From: Symbiodinium natans
Lineage: Eukaryota > Sar > Dinophyceae > Suessiales > Symbiodiniaceae
Length of the DNA: 58,356 nt
NCBI GenBank assembly: GCA_905221605.1
Contig: CAJNDS010000233.1
Coordinates: 133,649 to 192,004 of the forward strand
Reading direction: 5' to 3'
Below are positions 51,601 through 58,356 of this stretch, piece by piece. The translations under genes were made by a program, and so were the position numbers. Under the pieces are notes generated by a model. That model saw nothing but the letters and a program-made list of their open reading frames with translations. It made no database searches and was not told the DNA's origin. Each line of letters begins with the position of its first letter. Position 1 is the first letter of the stretch.

Positions 51601-52540
51601 GCAGTAGATCGAGGACTGCAAACCTTCGCAGCTCTTCTGCTTCCCACCTGGCAGTGAACAAGGTGTCATGGTCAAGCAACATCAAGACCACCCCTGGCGC
51701 AAGGACTCTGAGGACTGCCAGAATTTCGGGCCCCGCCCACGTAAAGTGCACAGAAGCTAGCCCCGCTTCCTTGGTGTTAACCAAGATGGGAAACCACCTC
51801 TCCTTAAACGGGCCTTCCCACTGCATGCGTGCTACCAAATGCCGGACAAAGTAGGGGAAGTGCGGAATAGACAAGAAGCAGCGACTATCCGTGACCAAGA
51901 GCAGGACATGGGCTCCTGCGGACTCAGCAGCCCGGAGCTGTGGAAGTAGGCAGCCGAGTAATGCATTGTAGTCAATCTCTGGGTGGAGACCTTGCGGCTC
52001 AGGCGGTTCGCCGGAAATGGCTCCCGAGGCCAGTTTCAATGGCAGTACGCCGCTAGGGGTGGGCTCAGGGAAATTCTGATTACTTTCTAGTGCCTGCGCG
52101 AGATCCTCAGGCTCCTGAGGCCCCGGCGCATGGTCAGCACTGAGAGTGCGAAGCTGGCATATAGCCTGCATTGCGGTCGCCGCAAGGACCTGTGGACCTG
52201 GGTGGCTAGGGACCTGCCAAGGTGGCAGGTCGGCTGCAACTGGCGCGGGAGGTGGCCTCCCATGTGGAATTCGCGGCTCGATCCTACTGACCTCACTCAC
52301 TGGGTATTCTCCAACACGTGGAGGAATCGGCGGTATGGGAGGGCGAGGACTATTATCCGGCCAGCAGACCCTAGGTGGATTAGGTGATGGAGTTTGCCAG
52401 GGCCCGGGAGACAGGGCTGTCTCCCTACCCGCTCCTTGTTCGGTGACAACACTCGCCCAAGGGGGAAGGTCTATCGCGTCACCAGGCAAAGCACTGTGCG
52501 TGGACACCGCTCGCCCCATGAGGGCACTGCTATGCGGCAT
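48407..52540 (-). CDS. Large protein: glycosyltransferase-like + alpha/beta-hydrolase-like + C-terminal TM (about 1377 aa)
   Basis: First ATG at 52540 (MPHSSALMGR); the frame is open 38 codons further. Residue numbers are for the full open frame. Residues 60-220 are Pro-rich. Residues 227-460 have the layout of a GT-A glycosyltransferase: a Rossmann-like start (HVLLLVTDSRCF), then VLMLLDHDTLF (323-333) with a DxD-type metal site. Residues 885-1005 contain the alpha/beta-hydrolase elbow GFSAGSYTG (894-902) and a plausible catalytic His in GSGGHSYGHF (991-1000). A transmembrane helix (FLTDLVLVLLIGLVV, about 1342-1356) is near the C-terminus. No full-length homologue is recalled. The length, uninterrupted frame and neighbours point to a large array or mobile/viral-like locus. 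The exact functions are inferred from motifs. Confidence 0.75.
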   Translation of the reverse strand: MPHSSALMGRAVSTHSALPGDAIDLPPWASVVTEQGAGRETALSPGPWQTPSPNPPRVCWPDNSPRPPIPPIPPRVGEYPVSEVSRIEPRIPHGRPPPAPVAADLPPWQVPSHPGPQVLAATAMQAICQLRTLSADHAPGPQEPEDLAQALESNQNFPEPTPSGVLPLKLASGAISGEPPEPQGLHPEIDYNALLGCLLPQLRAAESAGAHVLLLVTDSRCFLSIPHFPYFVRHLVARMQWEGPFKERWFPILVNTKEAGLASVHFTWAGPEILAVLRVLAPGVVLMLLDHDTLFTARWEAEELRRFAVLDLLPNTLSTESLGSMEVETDETQPCGSLPASPWSCSPDGSIPCGARSPNSIGMVCASEDQLEANGGLVLFYPNAPDGKHPRPPRFCIPGNVASAVTSIGTALSRALQLVIMPSEVPTPLPGMHEQVPLDQIHYRQCLRNTPLAGTTAHKHSDFVFAWALLGRYIHEVAWKTADLTAGRPEPDIQFGASPVRQVRGVKTWGQGPYEQGFLPLLMGYGGSHSRLAILPGPDLFMANRYAEVIPPPFVHGYGAKGKNILPQWGSVVRLPTLPESVWGNGDTVPLWASVGKKGSGPVRLQLFPGVLMFWKKDALSSCRATPKWRSRPNTPTGPLALLAAAAHAWLAQADLPWPLFAADIKVTPLGLSQYWDDGLAMRVQQALAAFAFPAYQYPPPKPHLTPSGECRSLFISGMNGKAENTPPTVSGSIIHTANSYALTGLEMETVRDNQGKKVRYEDTQRPLLLSTSGNAAHALLLLPQAAQLWARALYPQVEGCGLPAAVRARISSVEASLTMCPALAHLHMPHTAALTALHVGLAAGRAGECKLCVTGFSAGSYTGAAVAIAWHERQKLPDCKGDFVHIKARLGGVAMPRAMLQYILGSELRHAVSLVHHESDQLCIFRPSQAARTQAIGAGARLYYFTGPESLGSGGHSYGHFVHSEELFQLTPGDYVHKELTKKICGLADPRMDRTVRAGLMGVACGSVQLSDKSKTFINSVLGRQIRRPDMEAFLRIPSAENRSIASLRADCTQVLLTDAKPHLADLPPPYHELGPTMKLVLGMWLPHLSLERLVDMLGYQFLAMASEAEIEEEPSEQYHYPEQAAVKRAATPVAIKPGTHTWPICLLHRVYPRASVMLLTPELADVPDWAKKWFAVAGKVPAKGTALLVTLREDKGDVAYPGMFIELLAPKKLFTGPGESKAMQPVNITIALLLTDEQHNQFAQRPSLPRVSQLEVLPGGASTPLWDALLHMPRERQHVALGVPLEDSPLDAIRQPQWLPGFLTDLVLVLLIGLVVRGNWHDTWAQLIHPEVCQVFRGKHETQAAQASLTAGPGASNPLQSFLKGTILKNGRRRC

Positions 52541-52623
52541 GATGCCGATGCCTGGCCTCCATGCATGCAGGAGAAAACAGCGAACCGTGGGTTGCCGGGC
52601 GAAGCAGACGGCGTTGCTGTTTC

Positions 52624-52863
52624 TCAAAAAGGCAGAATGGTCCAGACACAACAAGGGTTGTATTTCCGGCGGAAAGTATCGGCATCGAGTTCGTGAGGCA
52701 GGATGACGCCGGCTTGCATCTGCCTGGTCATTGCGATATCACTGGTCCCTAAAGTGGCAAGTGCAGTGAGTTGCCCTCTCCTGGCAACGTGGACTTGGAG
52801 CACTTGCGCTCCAACCCGGATCGCGTACGGTTGACAGGCATACGACTCCATGGCATCACTCAC
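52624..52863 (-). CDS. Small ORF upstream of the large protein (79 aa)
   Basis: The minus-strand ORF contains RVGAQVLQVHVARRGQLTAL and DIAMTRQMQAGVILPHELDA, which look like structured protein. It overlaps the open frame of the large ORF by 31 bases in another frame. It may be the N-terminal part of the large protein after a frameshift, or a separate small protein. No family is recognised. Confidence 0.35.
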   Translation of the reverse strand: MSDAMESYACQPYAIRVGAQVLQVHVARRGQLTALATLGTSDIAMTRQMQAGVILPHELDADTFRRKYNPCCVWTILPF

Positions 52864-53375
52864 CGAACATGGCAGGCCAAGCTCATGTGACTACCCCACA
52901 GGCAGCGGAGAACCACGAGGCAACCTCCAGACACCAAGATCCCTGGAAAGCCCTTACAAAAACTAGGGAGGGACTCAAGGAAAGGGAGGACCAGACAAAA
53001 AGCACAGCACACAGGAGAGAAGAAGCAGAAAGGCGAGAAAAAACCAGTCAGGAGCGTGACAACCCTCTACACAATGGGTTCCTCGTTCAGTCAGCCAGCC
53101 ACCCTTAGCTTGAGCCAGGGCACATCCAACGCGCAACCTGAAAAGGGATGCAGCGTGTCATCGCAGGTGGCTGTTACTTGTGGCTGCAATGTGCTGCATG
53201 TACAAAGCAATGACCTGGAGACGATGGCATCCTTTACTTTGTCCGTGCACAGTAGTAGCACCAGAATGCAGGCGTACCTCGGTTGCTGGTCTGTTTGTAG
53301 CGGCAACACAAGGGCCGGCGCGCATAAATCGATTAAAATGGAAAAAGGAAGGCACTCTCTACCCTGCCCCGACGA
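52864..53375. other. No gene recognised
   Basis: This spacer between array ORFs is A-rich on the plus strand at 52960-53050. No recognisable ORF. Confidence 0.5.
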
Positions 53376-54245
53376 CTACTCCGGGAGCTCGATATGGTCC
53401 GCCAGCAGCCAATCAGGATCGCTCAGCAATGCAGGCCACACCACATGCTCCGGGTCCTTGCCGATAACCACCTGGCGGATTGTGAGGCCGGGGGCCCAGG
53501 GGTACTGCGTGCGTCCGTAGCCCTTGAAGGCGGTAAAGTGTGAGTCTTCGGAAAGGGCTTCTGTGACAGGAGGCACGCGATGATTGCCCCGCACCGAGTA
53601 GCACATCCGAAGGTGGTGCTGAAAGGTCTCTACGTCCTTTCGTCCGCCATAGACTAAAATTCGTGTCTCCCCGCCCGTGGGGGCTGGCAGCAAAGAAGGC
53701 AGCCTAATGGGGCCCATGCAAACACAAGCCCGGAAGGTCGCATGGGCCTCGGAAATTGCAATCTGGTAGGTGATGGTTCCTCCAGAGCCAAGGCCCATGA
53801 GATATGTGGGCAAGGAGATGCGAGGGCTCGCATCACGTTGGACGGCCAGTAGGAGCGGTAGAATTTCCATTGTATACACTGCCTTGGTCCAGGCAGCACC
53901 GTCAGGCAGCATCCAGGCAGGCGGTGAGCCTGCTTGTCCCGCCACAGGCCATGCGCAGGCAATGACGGCCTTTTTGAAAGCCAGGTTGCTCCACAGATAC
54001 TCGATGGCCCCTTGCCAAGGCAGTGGGTGCATATTCTCCACATAGAAATGTCCACAACCAGGGAGGAGAAGCACTATCGAGTTGGCTTCCCCTGCATCCG
54101 CACTCGGCCGGGATACAACAAAGGGGAGGGTTGAACTGCCATGGCTCGCCGTAATCCAGGTGTTTTCACGCCCAGCTACGAGCGGAGGGGCGACCAATGG
54201 AGGAGGCTGCAGGTTCTCCAGGCCAAGGGGCTCTTGCAATGCCAT
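53376..54245 (-). CDS. Alpha/beta-hydrolase-like protein (289 aa)
   Basis: First ATG at 54245 (MALQEPLGLE); the open frame extends 40 codons upstream. It shows the oxyanion-side strand SIVLLLPGCGHFY, a nucleophile elbow region YLMGLGSGGTITYQIA, a later strand RILVYGGRKDVETF, and FTAFKGYG with a plausible acid/His region near EDSHF. The elbow LGSGG departs from G-x-S-x-G at the first position but keeps the Ser. Length and order fit a small hydrolase/esterase. At least three decayed copies of this gene lie at 36.1-37.7 kb in the same orientation. Its substrate is unknown. Confidence 0.65.
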   Translation of the reverse strand: MALQEPLGLENLQPPPLVAPPLVAGRENTWITASHGSSTLPFVVSRPSADAGEANSIVLLLPGCGHFYVENMHPLPWQGAIEYLWSNLAFKKAVIACAWPVAGQAGSPPAWMLPDGAAWTKAVYTMEILPLLLAVQRDASPRISLPTYLMGLGSGGTITYQIAISEAHATFRACVCMGPIRLPSLLPAPTGGETRILVYGGRKDVETFQHHLRMCYSVRGNHRVPPVTEALSEDSHFTAFKGYGRTQYPWAPGLTIRQVVIGKDPEHVVWPALLSDPDWLLADHIELPE

Positions 54246-54543
54246 GGCGAAGAAGAGGCAGCCTACCCAATTGATGGGGCAAGGTAGAGGAAGACTGGGC
54301 AGTCTTGCCTGAGAGCCGTGCCGTCCAGCGCAAAGAATGTCACACAACAACAAGCTTGCTCCCAACTTCCCCTGACTCAGCTCCCTTCAGTTGGAGACTA
54401 CATCAGCAGTATAACATGATCAATGGTTACAACTTTCCAAATCGGTCAAGACAACAGCAAGACATTACAGGAATGCCGCATGACCATGGATAACGACCGA
54501 TGTACTAGGCCGCCGTTTGTTCCGTATTCGCACAAGGTCAGCG

Positions 54544-55236
54544 TTAGATGTCACTATCCGAATGCCGATTGTCCTCAAGCAGATGCATGGTCTCGTCATC
54601 TAAATGCTCGAGAATGTCGGTAGCAATACGTTCATCGAGGAAGCACGCTACCCACTCCAGAATGACGGCATTATCATTGGGGACAGCATCGGACATCGCT
54701 TGCAAAAGCAAATTGACTTTATCGGCAGTGAAACGCCATGCAAGCAAAAGATGCTGCTCCAAATGCGCTTTTATGAGGTAAATTGGCAAATCTTCCTGGC
54801 GATGCACAATGATTGGCCTGGCCCAGGCTAAAAGGGCATTCTGCTGTGGTCCAGGCGGACGTCTGAACATAGCCAGTAACGCCCCGTACTCCTGGGCAAG
54901 CTCGTTCCTCAAATCCTGCGAAAGATCTCGAAGGTGGTGTGCAAGCCAGGCACGATGACCTCCAACAGAGTGCCCGAGTTCGGCCGCAACAACCATGGCG
55001 AGGGTCCGTTGATTAGGACGTCCTTGGGCTGCCGAGGCATCGCGGATTCCTTGCAGTACGAGGAGCTTGGTGAGCGATATCCAGCCAGCACTACAAGTGT
55101 GGCCGTGGCCTTCGAGGATGGGCTCGCTGGAGAAGATCTCCGGGTGTTCGTCAGGGTAGCATCTTTCCCAGTCACTGTCGCCATCTCCATTGACAGCAGT
55201 GTAAAGGCTGCCACCAATGACCAACGAAGCAGCCAT
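54544..55236 (-). CDS. Unknown helical protein (230 aa)
   Basis: The ATG at 55236 begins MAASLVIGGSLYTAVNGDG. The N-terminal 60 residues are acidic and short-stranded. The rest is predominantly helical: LAMVVAAELGHSVGGHRAWL, HLRDLSQDLRNELAQEYGAL, IYLIKAHLEQHLLLAWRF. The C-terminus is acidic (EHLDDETMHLLEDNRHSDSD). No family is recognised. Its codon pattern and lack of repeats favour a real gene. It is in the same orientation as its neighbours, with 298 bases to the next ORF. Confidence 0.6.
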   Translation of the reverse strand: MAASLVIGGSLYTAVNGDGDSDWERCYPDEHPEIFSSEPILEGHGHTCSAGWISLTKLLVLQGIRDASAAQGRPNQRTLAMVVAAELGHSVGGHRAWLAHHLRDLSQDLRNELAQEYGALLAMFRRPPGPQQNALLAWARPIIVHRQEDLPIYLIKAHLEQHLLLAWRFTADKVNLLLQAMSDAVPNDNAVILEWVACFLDERIATDILEHLDDETMHLLEDNRHSDSDI

Positions 55237-55403
55237 GCCGGGCAGTTAGTTCGGGGAGGGCAAGCGGGCGCCTGCTCCTGTGAGCCCTGGCGGCACAGAA
55301 CAAGGGGGCAAGTTAGCGGGTAATACCATCACTCCTTTATGTTCGCGGCTGAGAGGGCTATGAGCCACAGGAACAAACTGTCAATCCATGCGGGGGACTA
55401 GGG

Positions 55404-55428
55404 CGTGTGAGTGCGGGCGCACTCACGT
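55404..55428. repeat. 25-base palindromic repeat, copy 1
   Basis: Contains GTGAGTGCGGGCGCACTCAC at 55407-55426: perfect 9-bp arms around GG. Identical to copy 2 over 25 bases (55634-55658). Confidence 0.9.
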
Positions 55429-55633
55429 ACCCAACATCAAATCACTCCCGCACCCTCACAAGATTCTCCGCAGGTAATACTCGGGAGCAAGGGAGCAACC
55501 CGAACGGGAGCTCCTGAGCCGCTTCACCGAGCCCCTGCTCGGAAATTGCGGTGAGGGGTGACTGCTGTCAAACTTGTACAGAGAACGTAAATGGATCTAC
55601 TGCCTTGAGAAGAGATGCAGGTTCCTACACCGC

Positions 55634-55658
55634 CGTGTGAGTGCGGGCGCACTCACGT
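55634..55658. repeat. 25-base palindromic repeat, copy 2
   Basis: The same 25 bases as 55404-55428, direct orientation, 230 bases apart. Could be hairpin ends of a small element or a protein-binding site. Confidence 0.9.
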
Positions 55659-56488
55659 GGCATGAGCAACTCAACCGTCCTCCTCCACTTGCCCAGTGAC
55701 TGGGGTCCTAGCCTGGCTAGAGGAGGGGAAGAGTATAGCATTGTTTCGCATTCGCGCGACACCCAAGTCCATCAATTCCGTAACATGAAGCTGCAATTTG
55801 AAATGGGTGCAGTTCACACGCACGACGGGCACAACACGCTGTGTACTGGCGAAGGTTGACGTCGATGTCACAAAACGCCTGCGCGATGCCCAAGCCCCGA
55901 TGATACCTCCCCAGCGCCGACAAACAGCAGCCACTCTCGCGGTTTCCCTCAGGGATGGGAGGGCAACCCTATAATTCTCGACTCCAGGAGCGACGTGAGG
56001 GAGGCGAGTATAACAACAACCCCAATTCGACTGTTGTTGCTGCCAGAGGTACACTTGTGGAGGCTCGGAGAGGCCTTCGCGCGGCTCTACAATTAACCAC
56101 AGGCTCAAGCACACAGCGCACGCATCAAAGAGGATACAACGCAATGCATCCAATGGGCAGTCGTGAAGGTGTCTATCGCTGTGCCTGGAGGCGGGCCTAC
56201 AGTAGGCCGACGTATGGCTCAACTGCGAGACAATCACAAGCAGCGGAGCAAGACGTTCCATATGGATTTGAGGGCTGGATGCCTCAACCATGTCAGTGAT
56301 GCCTTTCTGAGGGGAAGGCGGTGGACTACCTCGGATCTACAGAGTTGACCTGAGCCAGCACTGCACAGCACCCATGAAAAAGGCCCGCCAACACATTCCC
56401 TAGAATGCAAAACCGCGAAAGCAGTGTGAAACTGGAGAACGAGACCCTCATGCTTCCAAGGCCAAGCATTAGTGAAGGGGCGGGGTCC

Positions 56489-57805
56489 CTACTGCATTTT
56501 CAGAAGTATGTTTGCATTCGGAGCAAAAGCTCGGAGTACTGCCGACGCAGGACTCGCAACTGCCCCTTGTGAGTCGGCCAGGACAAAAGATCGACACTCG
56601 AGGTGCCCACTGCGTTCTCTCATCGCTTGCACGCATTTGACCATCAACAGGGACACAGGCCAGCTACAAGAAGCCAAAACAGGGCAAGGTAGGTCATTCC
56701 AATCGCTTGGGTTGAGGAGCTGCAGGTGCCAGGACGGCCAGCCAACAGTGACGGGTGGATGCGCAGCCCTTACAGCCAGGAGATCATTGTAGGCATATAC
56801 AGTGAACGGTGTGTCCACCGGCCAATCTACCAGGGCACAGCACGGAGGGACAGGTAGGTGACTAAGTTGCGAAACAGCGAAGACCCCAAGGAGATCTGGC
56901 TGCAGGCGGTTCGGGCACAAAGTACATAAGGCAGGGAAAAGTTGAGTGGTAAGTTGGAGAGTATCCCCTTCAAGAGCTTCTTGTCGAAAGGGGGCAACGC
57001 ACCAAACGATTTGAATCTTACAACCTTGATGTTGAGTAACGCGCACAAGGGTGAGATTGGCAACAAGGCCAGCATACCTTACCCTACAACGAGAAGCTGC
57101 TTCACGGACTGACCAAGGGGCAGGCACGTGACGCTGCAAGGTGGACTGTGTGCGAGGCCATAGACTGCCACAGTGGCCCTCTGCCTGCGGGTGAGGAGAA
57201 TCCATTTGGGCAGGCCAATGATGCTCATGAGCAAGTCGCCCGCCCAGGAGCTGCCTTGCAGGAGTTTGATTGGCAAAGTCAGCTGTAAACGGTGAACGCA
57301 GTCGGAGGAAGCGGAGGCTCGCGAGTGGGAAGTCTCCAACTGCATGGACGTCGTAAGTGCATTCGTCACGAGGCGTGACTCCAAAGAACGCTCCGGCGTG
57401 TTCCCCCGTGGGAATCGCAAAGAAGGGCATTCCCCTCAGACCTTCCAAGAGAAGTCGGAACCAGTGCGAATTAACTGATGCAAGACAGGCCACAGACTGG
57501 ATAGCCAATTGGCACCAATGAAGCATGTGCCAATGAAAGTCTAAGCCGTCCGAGACCTGGCCGATCTTTATTTCTTGTCTTATGCTCCAACTAAGCCAAG
57601 CCTGGAAGGCATCAGCGGCATTTTCAGTGCCATGAACACTCTGCAATGGCAGGGCAAGAACAACCTTGATGTTGCAGAGATCCACCAGAAGGCGTTGCGC
57701 GACTGACGATGTCAGTCTTTGCACAGGGTCCTCTCCACCTCCGCAAAGAGGAATTAGAGGGTCATTGCCTAGGACCAGCGTCAAGGCCACCGGGGACAAA
57801 TCCAA
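56489..57805 (-). CDS. Unknown protein (438 codons), paralogue of the ORF at the right edge
   Basis: The frame is open from 57805; the first codon is TTG, so the true start or an upstream exon is not seen. The protein has mixed alpha/beta character with LVLGNDPLIPLCGGGEDP, QIVWCVAPFRQEALEGDTL and FTVYAYNDLLAVRAAHPP. The C-terminal block MRERSGHLECRSFVLADSQG, then LRAFAPNANILLKMQ, is matched by the ORF at 58052-58356 (LRQRSGYLESRAFVLCDEQG, IQTAFHEDARVLLK). So two related proteins lie head to tail. No named family is recognised. Cysteine content is high. Confidence 0.6.
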   Translation of the reverse strand: MDLSPVALTLVLGNDPLIPLCGGGEDPVQRLTSSVAQRLLVDLCNIKVVLALPLQSVHGTENAADAFQAWLSWSIRQEIKIGQVSDGLDFHWHMLHWCQLAIQSVACLASVNSHWFRLLLEGLRGMPFFAIPTGEHAGAFFGVTPRDECTYDVHAVGDFPLASLRFLRLRSPFTADFANQTPARQLLGGRLAHEHHWPAQMDSPHPQAEGHCGSLWPRTQSTLQRHVPAPWSVREAASRCRVRYAGLVANLTLVRVTQHQGCKIQIVWCVAPFRQEALEGDTLQLTTQLFPALCTLCPNRLQPDLLGVFAVSQLSHLPVPPCCALVDWPVDTPFTVYAYNDLLAVRAAHPPVTVGWPSWHLQLLNPSDWNDLPCPVLASCSWPVSLLMVKCVQAMRERSGHLECRSFVLADSQGAVASPASAVLRAFAPNANILLKMQ

Positions 57806-58051
57806 GGACAGAGCTTGCGGCAGAGCAAGAGTACGGCGTACTCAAGCTGCCTTGGGTCGCTGTCAAGGCAATCTTCCTCTGTTGACATGCTCAAGTTGGG
57901 CCGCAAGGCAACGAGTCGTATAGTGTGGCGGCAGGAAAGTGACGTCGCGGGGCAGCCTCAGACTCCCATGAGCCAAAGCACTACTACGCTAGTGTGAGCC
58001 AAAAGGCGGCAAGAAGGCGTTACCAATGCAGCAAAGCCAGCCGTCCTAGCA

Positions 58052-58356
58052 TCAAAGTAGGCTGTGGGAGGCGGAGACCAATCTAAACAGGTGACCTTCG
58101 AAGGTGAGGCACTTGTACTTAAGAAGCACCCTCGCATCCTCATGGAACGCTGTTTGGATTTTGGTGCATGTGTCCGCAACAAAGCCCTGTTCATCGCAAA
58201 GTACGAAAGCCCGACTTTCAAGGTAACCACTCCGTTGCCGCAGGTGTTGCACAATTAGTATTTGCAGCATTAGGACCGGCAGCATTGGATCGATTGTGAG
58301 ATTGAGAGGGAGCATCCCATCAGGTGGATTGACAATACAGAGGCGCCTACTAAAGT
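58052..58356 (-). CDS. Partial unknown protein running off the right edge
   Basis: The minus-strand frame is open from the window edge through MLPLNLTIDPMLPVLMLQIL, QHLRQRSGYLESRAFVLCDE and ARVLLKYKCLTFEGHLFRLV to a stop at 58052. The ATG at 58315 is internal, as the frame continues past it (preceded by IVNPPDG). It shares the C-terminal block with the ORF at 56489-57805, but this copy extends about 20 residues further. The N-terminus is outside the window. Confidence 0.6.
   Translation of the reverse strand, partial: FSRRLCIVNPPDGMLPLNLTIDPMLPVLMLQILIVQHLRQRSGYLESRAFVLCDEQGFVADTCTKIQTAFHEDARVLLKYKCLTFEGHLFRLVSASHSLL

Larger units (their letters stand above)
55237..56488. other. Gap in the array; palindromic repeats, weak ORF
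   Basis: A minus-strand ORF (55671-56291, 206 codons) exists but shows no recognisable pattern and I do not call it a gene. The gap contains the two 25-base palindromic repeats listed below. Confidence 0.45.

Noticed and set aside
55671-56291. 206-codon minus-strand ORF
   Set aside because: No structured pattern, and competing plus-strand frames are equally open.

Overview
The window reads as nuclear DNA of a dinoflagellate, most likely a suessialean/symbiodiniacean relative. This is inferred from content, not from a marker gene. The signs are intron-poor genes on one strand, a restriction-endonuclease-type LINE family with decayed relatives, tyrosine-recombinase (YR) retrotransposons carrying cytosine-methyltransferase-like domains, and a 0.5 kb AAC microsatellite. 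No tRNA, rRNA or CRISPR array was seen. The sequence is eukaryotic and most genes lack a clear Kozak-type cue, so starts are given at the first sensible ATG.

Region 1, 1-9.3 kb, holds the apparent host genes, all on the minus strand: a small candidate exon (629-748), an F-box/kelch gene (4201-5292) and an intact 920-codon kinesin flanked by two alpha/beta-hydrolase folds (6473-9235). Region 2, 9.6-19.5 kb, is a LINE graveyard. One nearly complete copy (about 11260-16098, poly-A tail, RING-H2 + RT + PD-(D/E)XK endonuclease, one frameshift) lies among five fragments of the same family on both strands. Region 3, 20.0-21.4 kb, is simple and tandem repeat DNA.

Region 4, 22320-31692 minus (element E1), is a 9.4 kb YR retrotransposon bounded by split direct repeats in the order A1-ORFs-B1-A2-B2. 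It encodes a coiled-coil ORF, a YR placed upstream of gag, a Gag, and a Pol carrying methyltransferase-like, 2OG-Fe(II)-oxygenase-like, RT and RNase H domains. Region 5, 31.7-35.3 kb, is a mosaic of gag-like and helicase fragments, a 21-bp minisatellite and a Pro/Gln-rich ORF.

Region 6, 35.3-58.4 kb, is a minus-strand array of long, closely packed ORFs: unknown 412 aa, SF1 helicase, a 1.4-kcodon glycosyltransferase-like/hydrolase-like protein, an alpha/beta hydrolase, and several unknowns. Decayed hydrolase copies and 176-bp tandem repeats lie at its left end, and it runs off the right edge. A second, apparently intact Ngaro-like YR retrotransposon (E2, 41351-48145 minus, 6.8 kb) has inserted into the helicase ORF just before Walker A. 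The insertion is clean: the flanking reading frame is continuous when the element is removed.

The most unusual items are the hydrolase-kinesin-hydrolase fusion, the methyltransferase plus dioxygenase in E1 Pol, the two unrelated-looking YR elements with identical split-repeat topology but different gene orders, and the undescribed ORF array of region 6.
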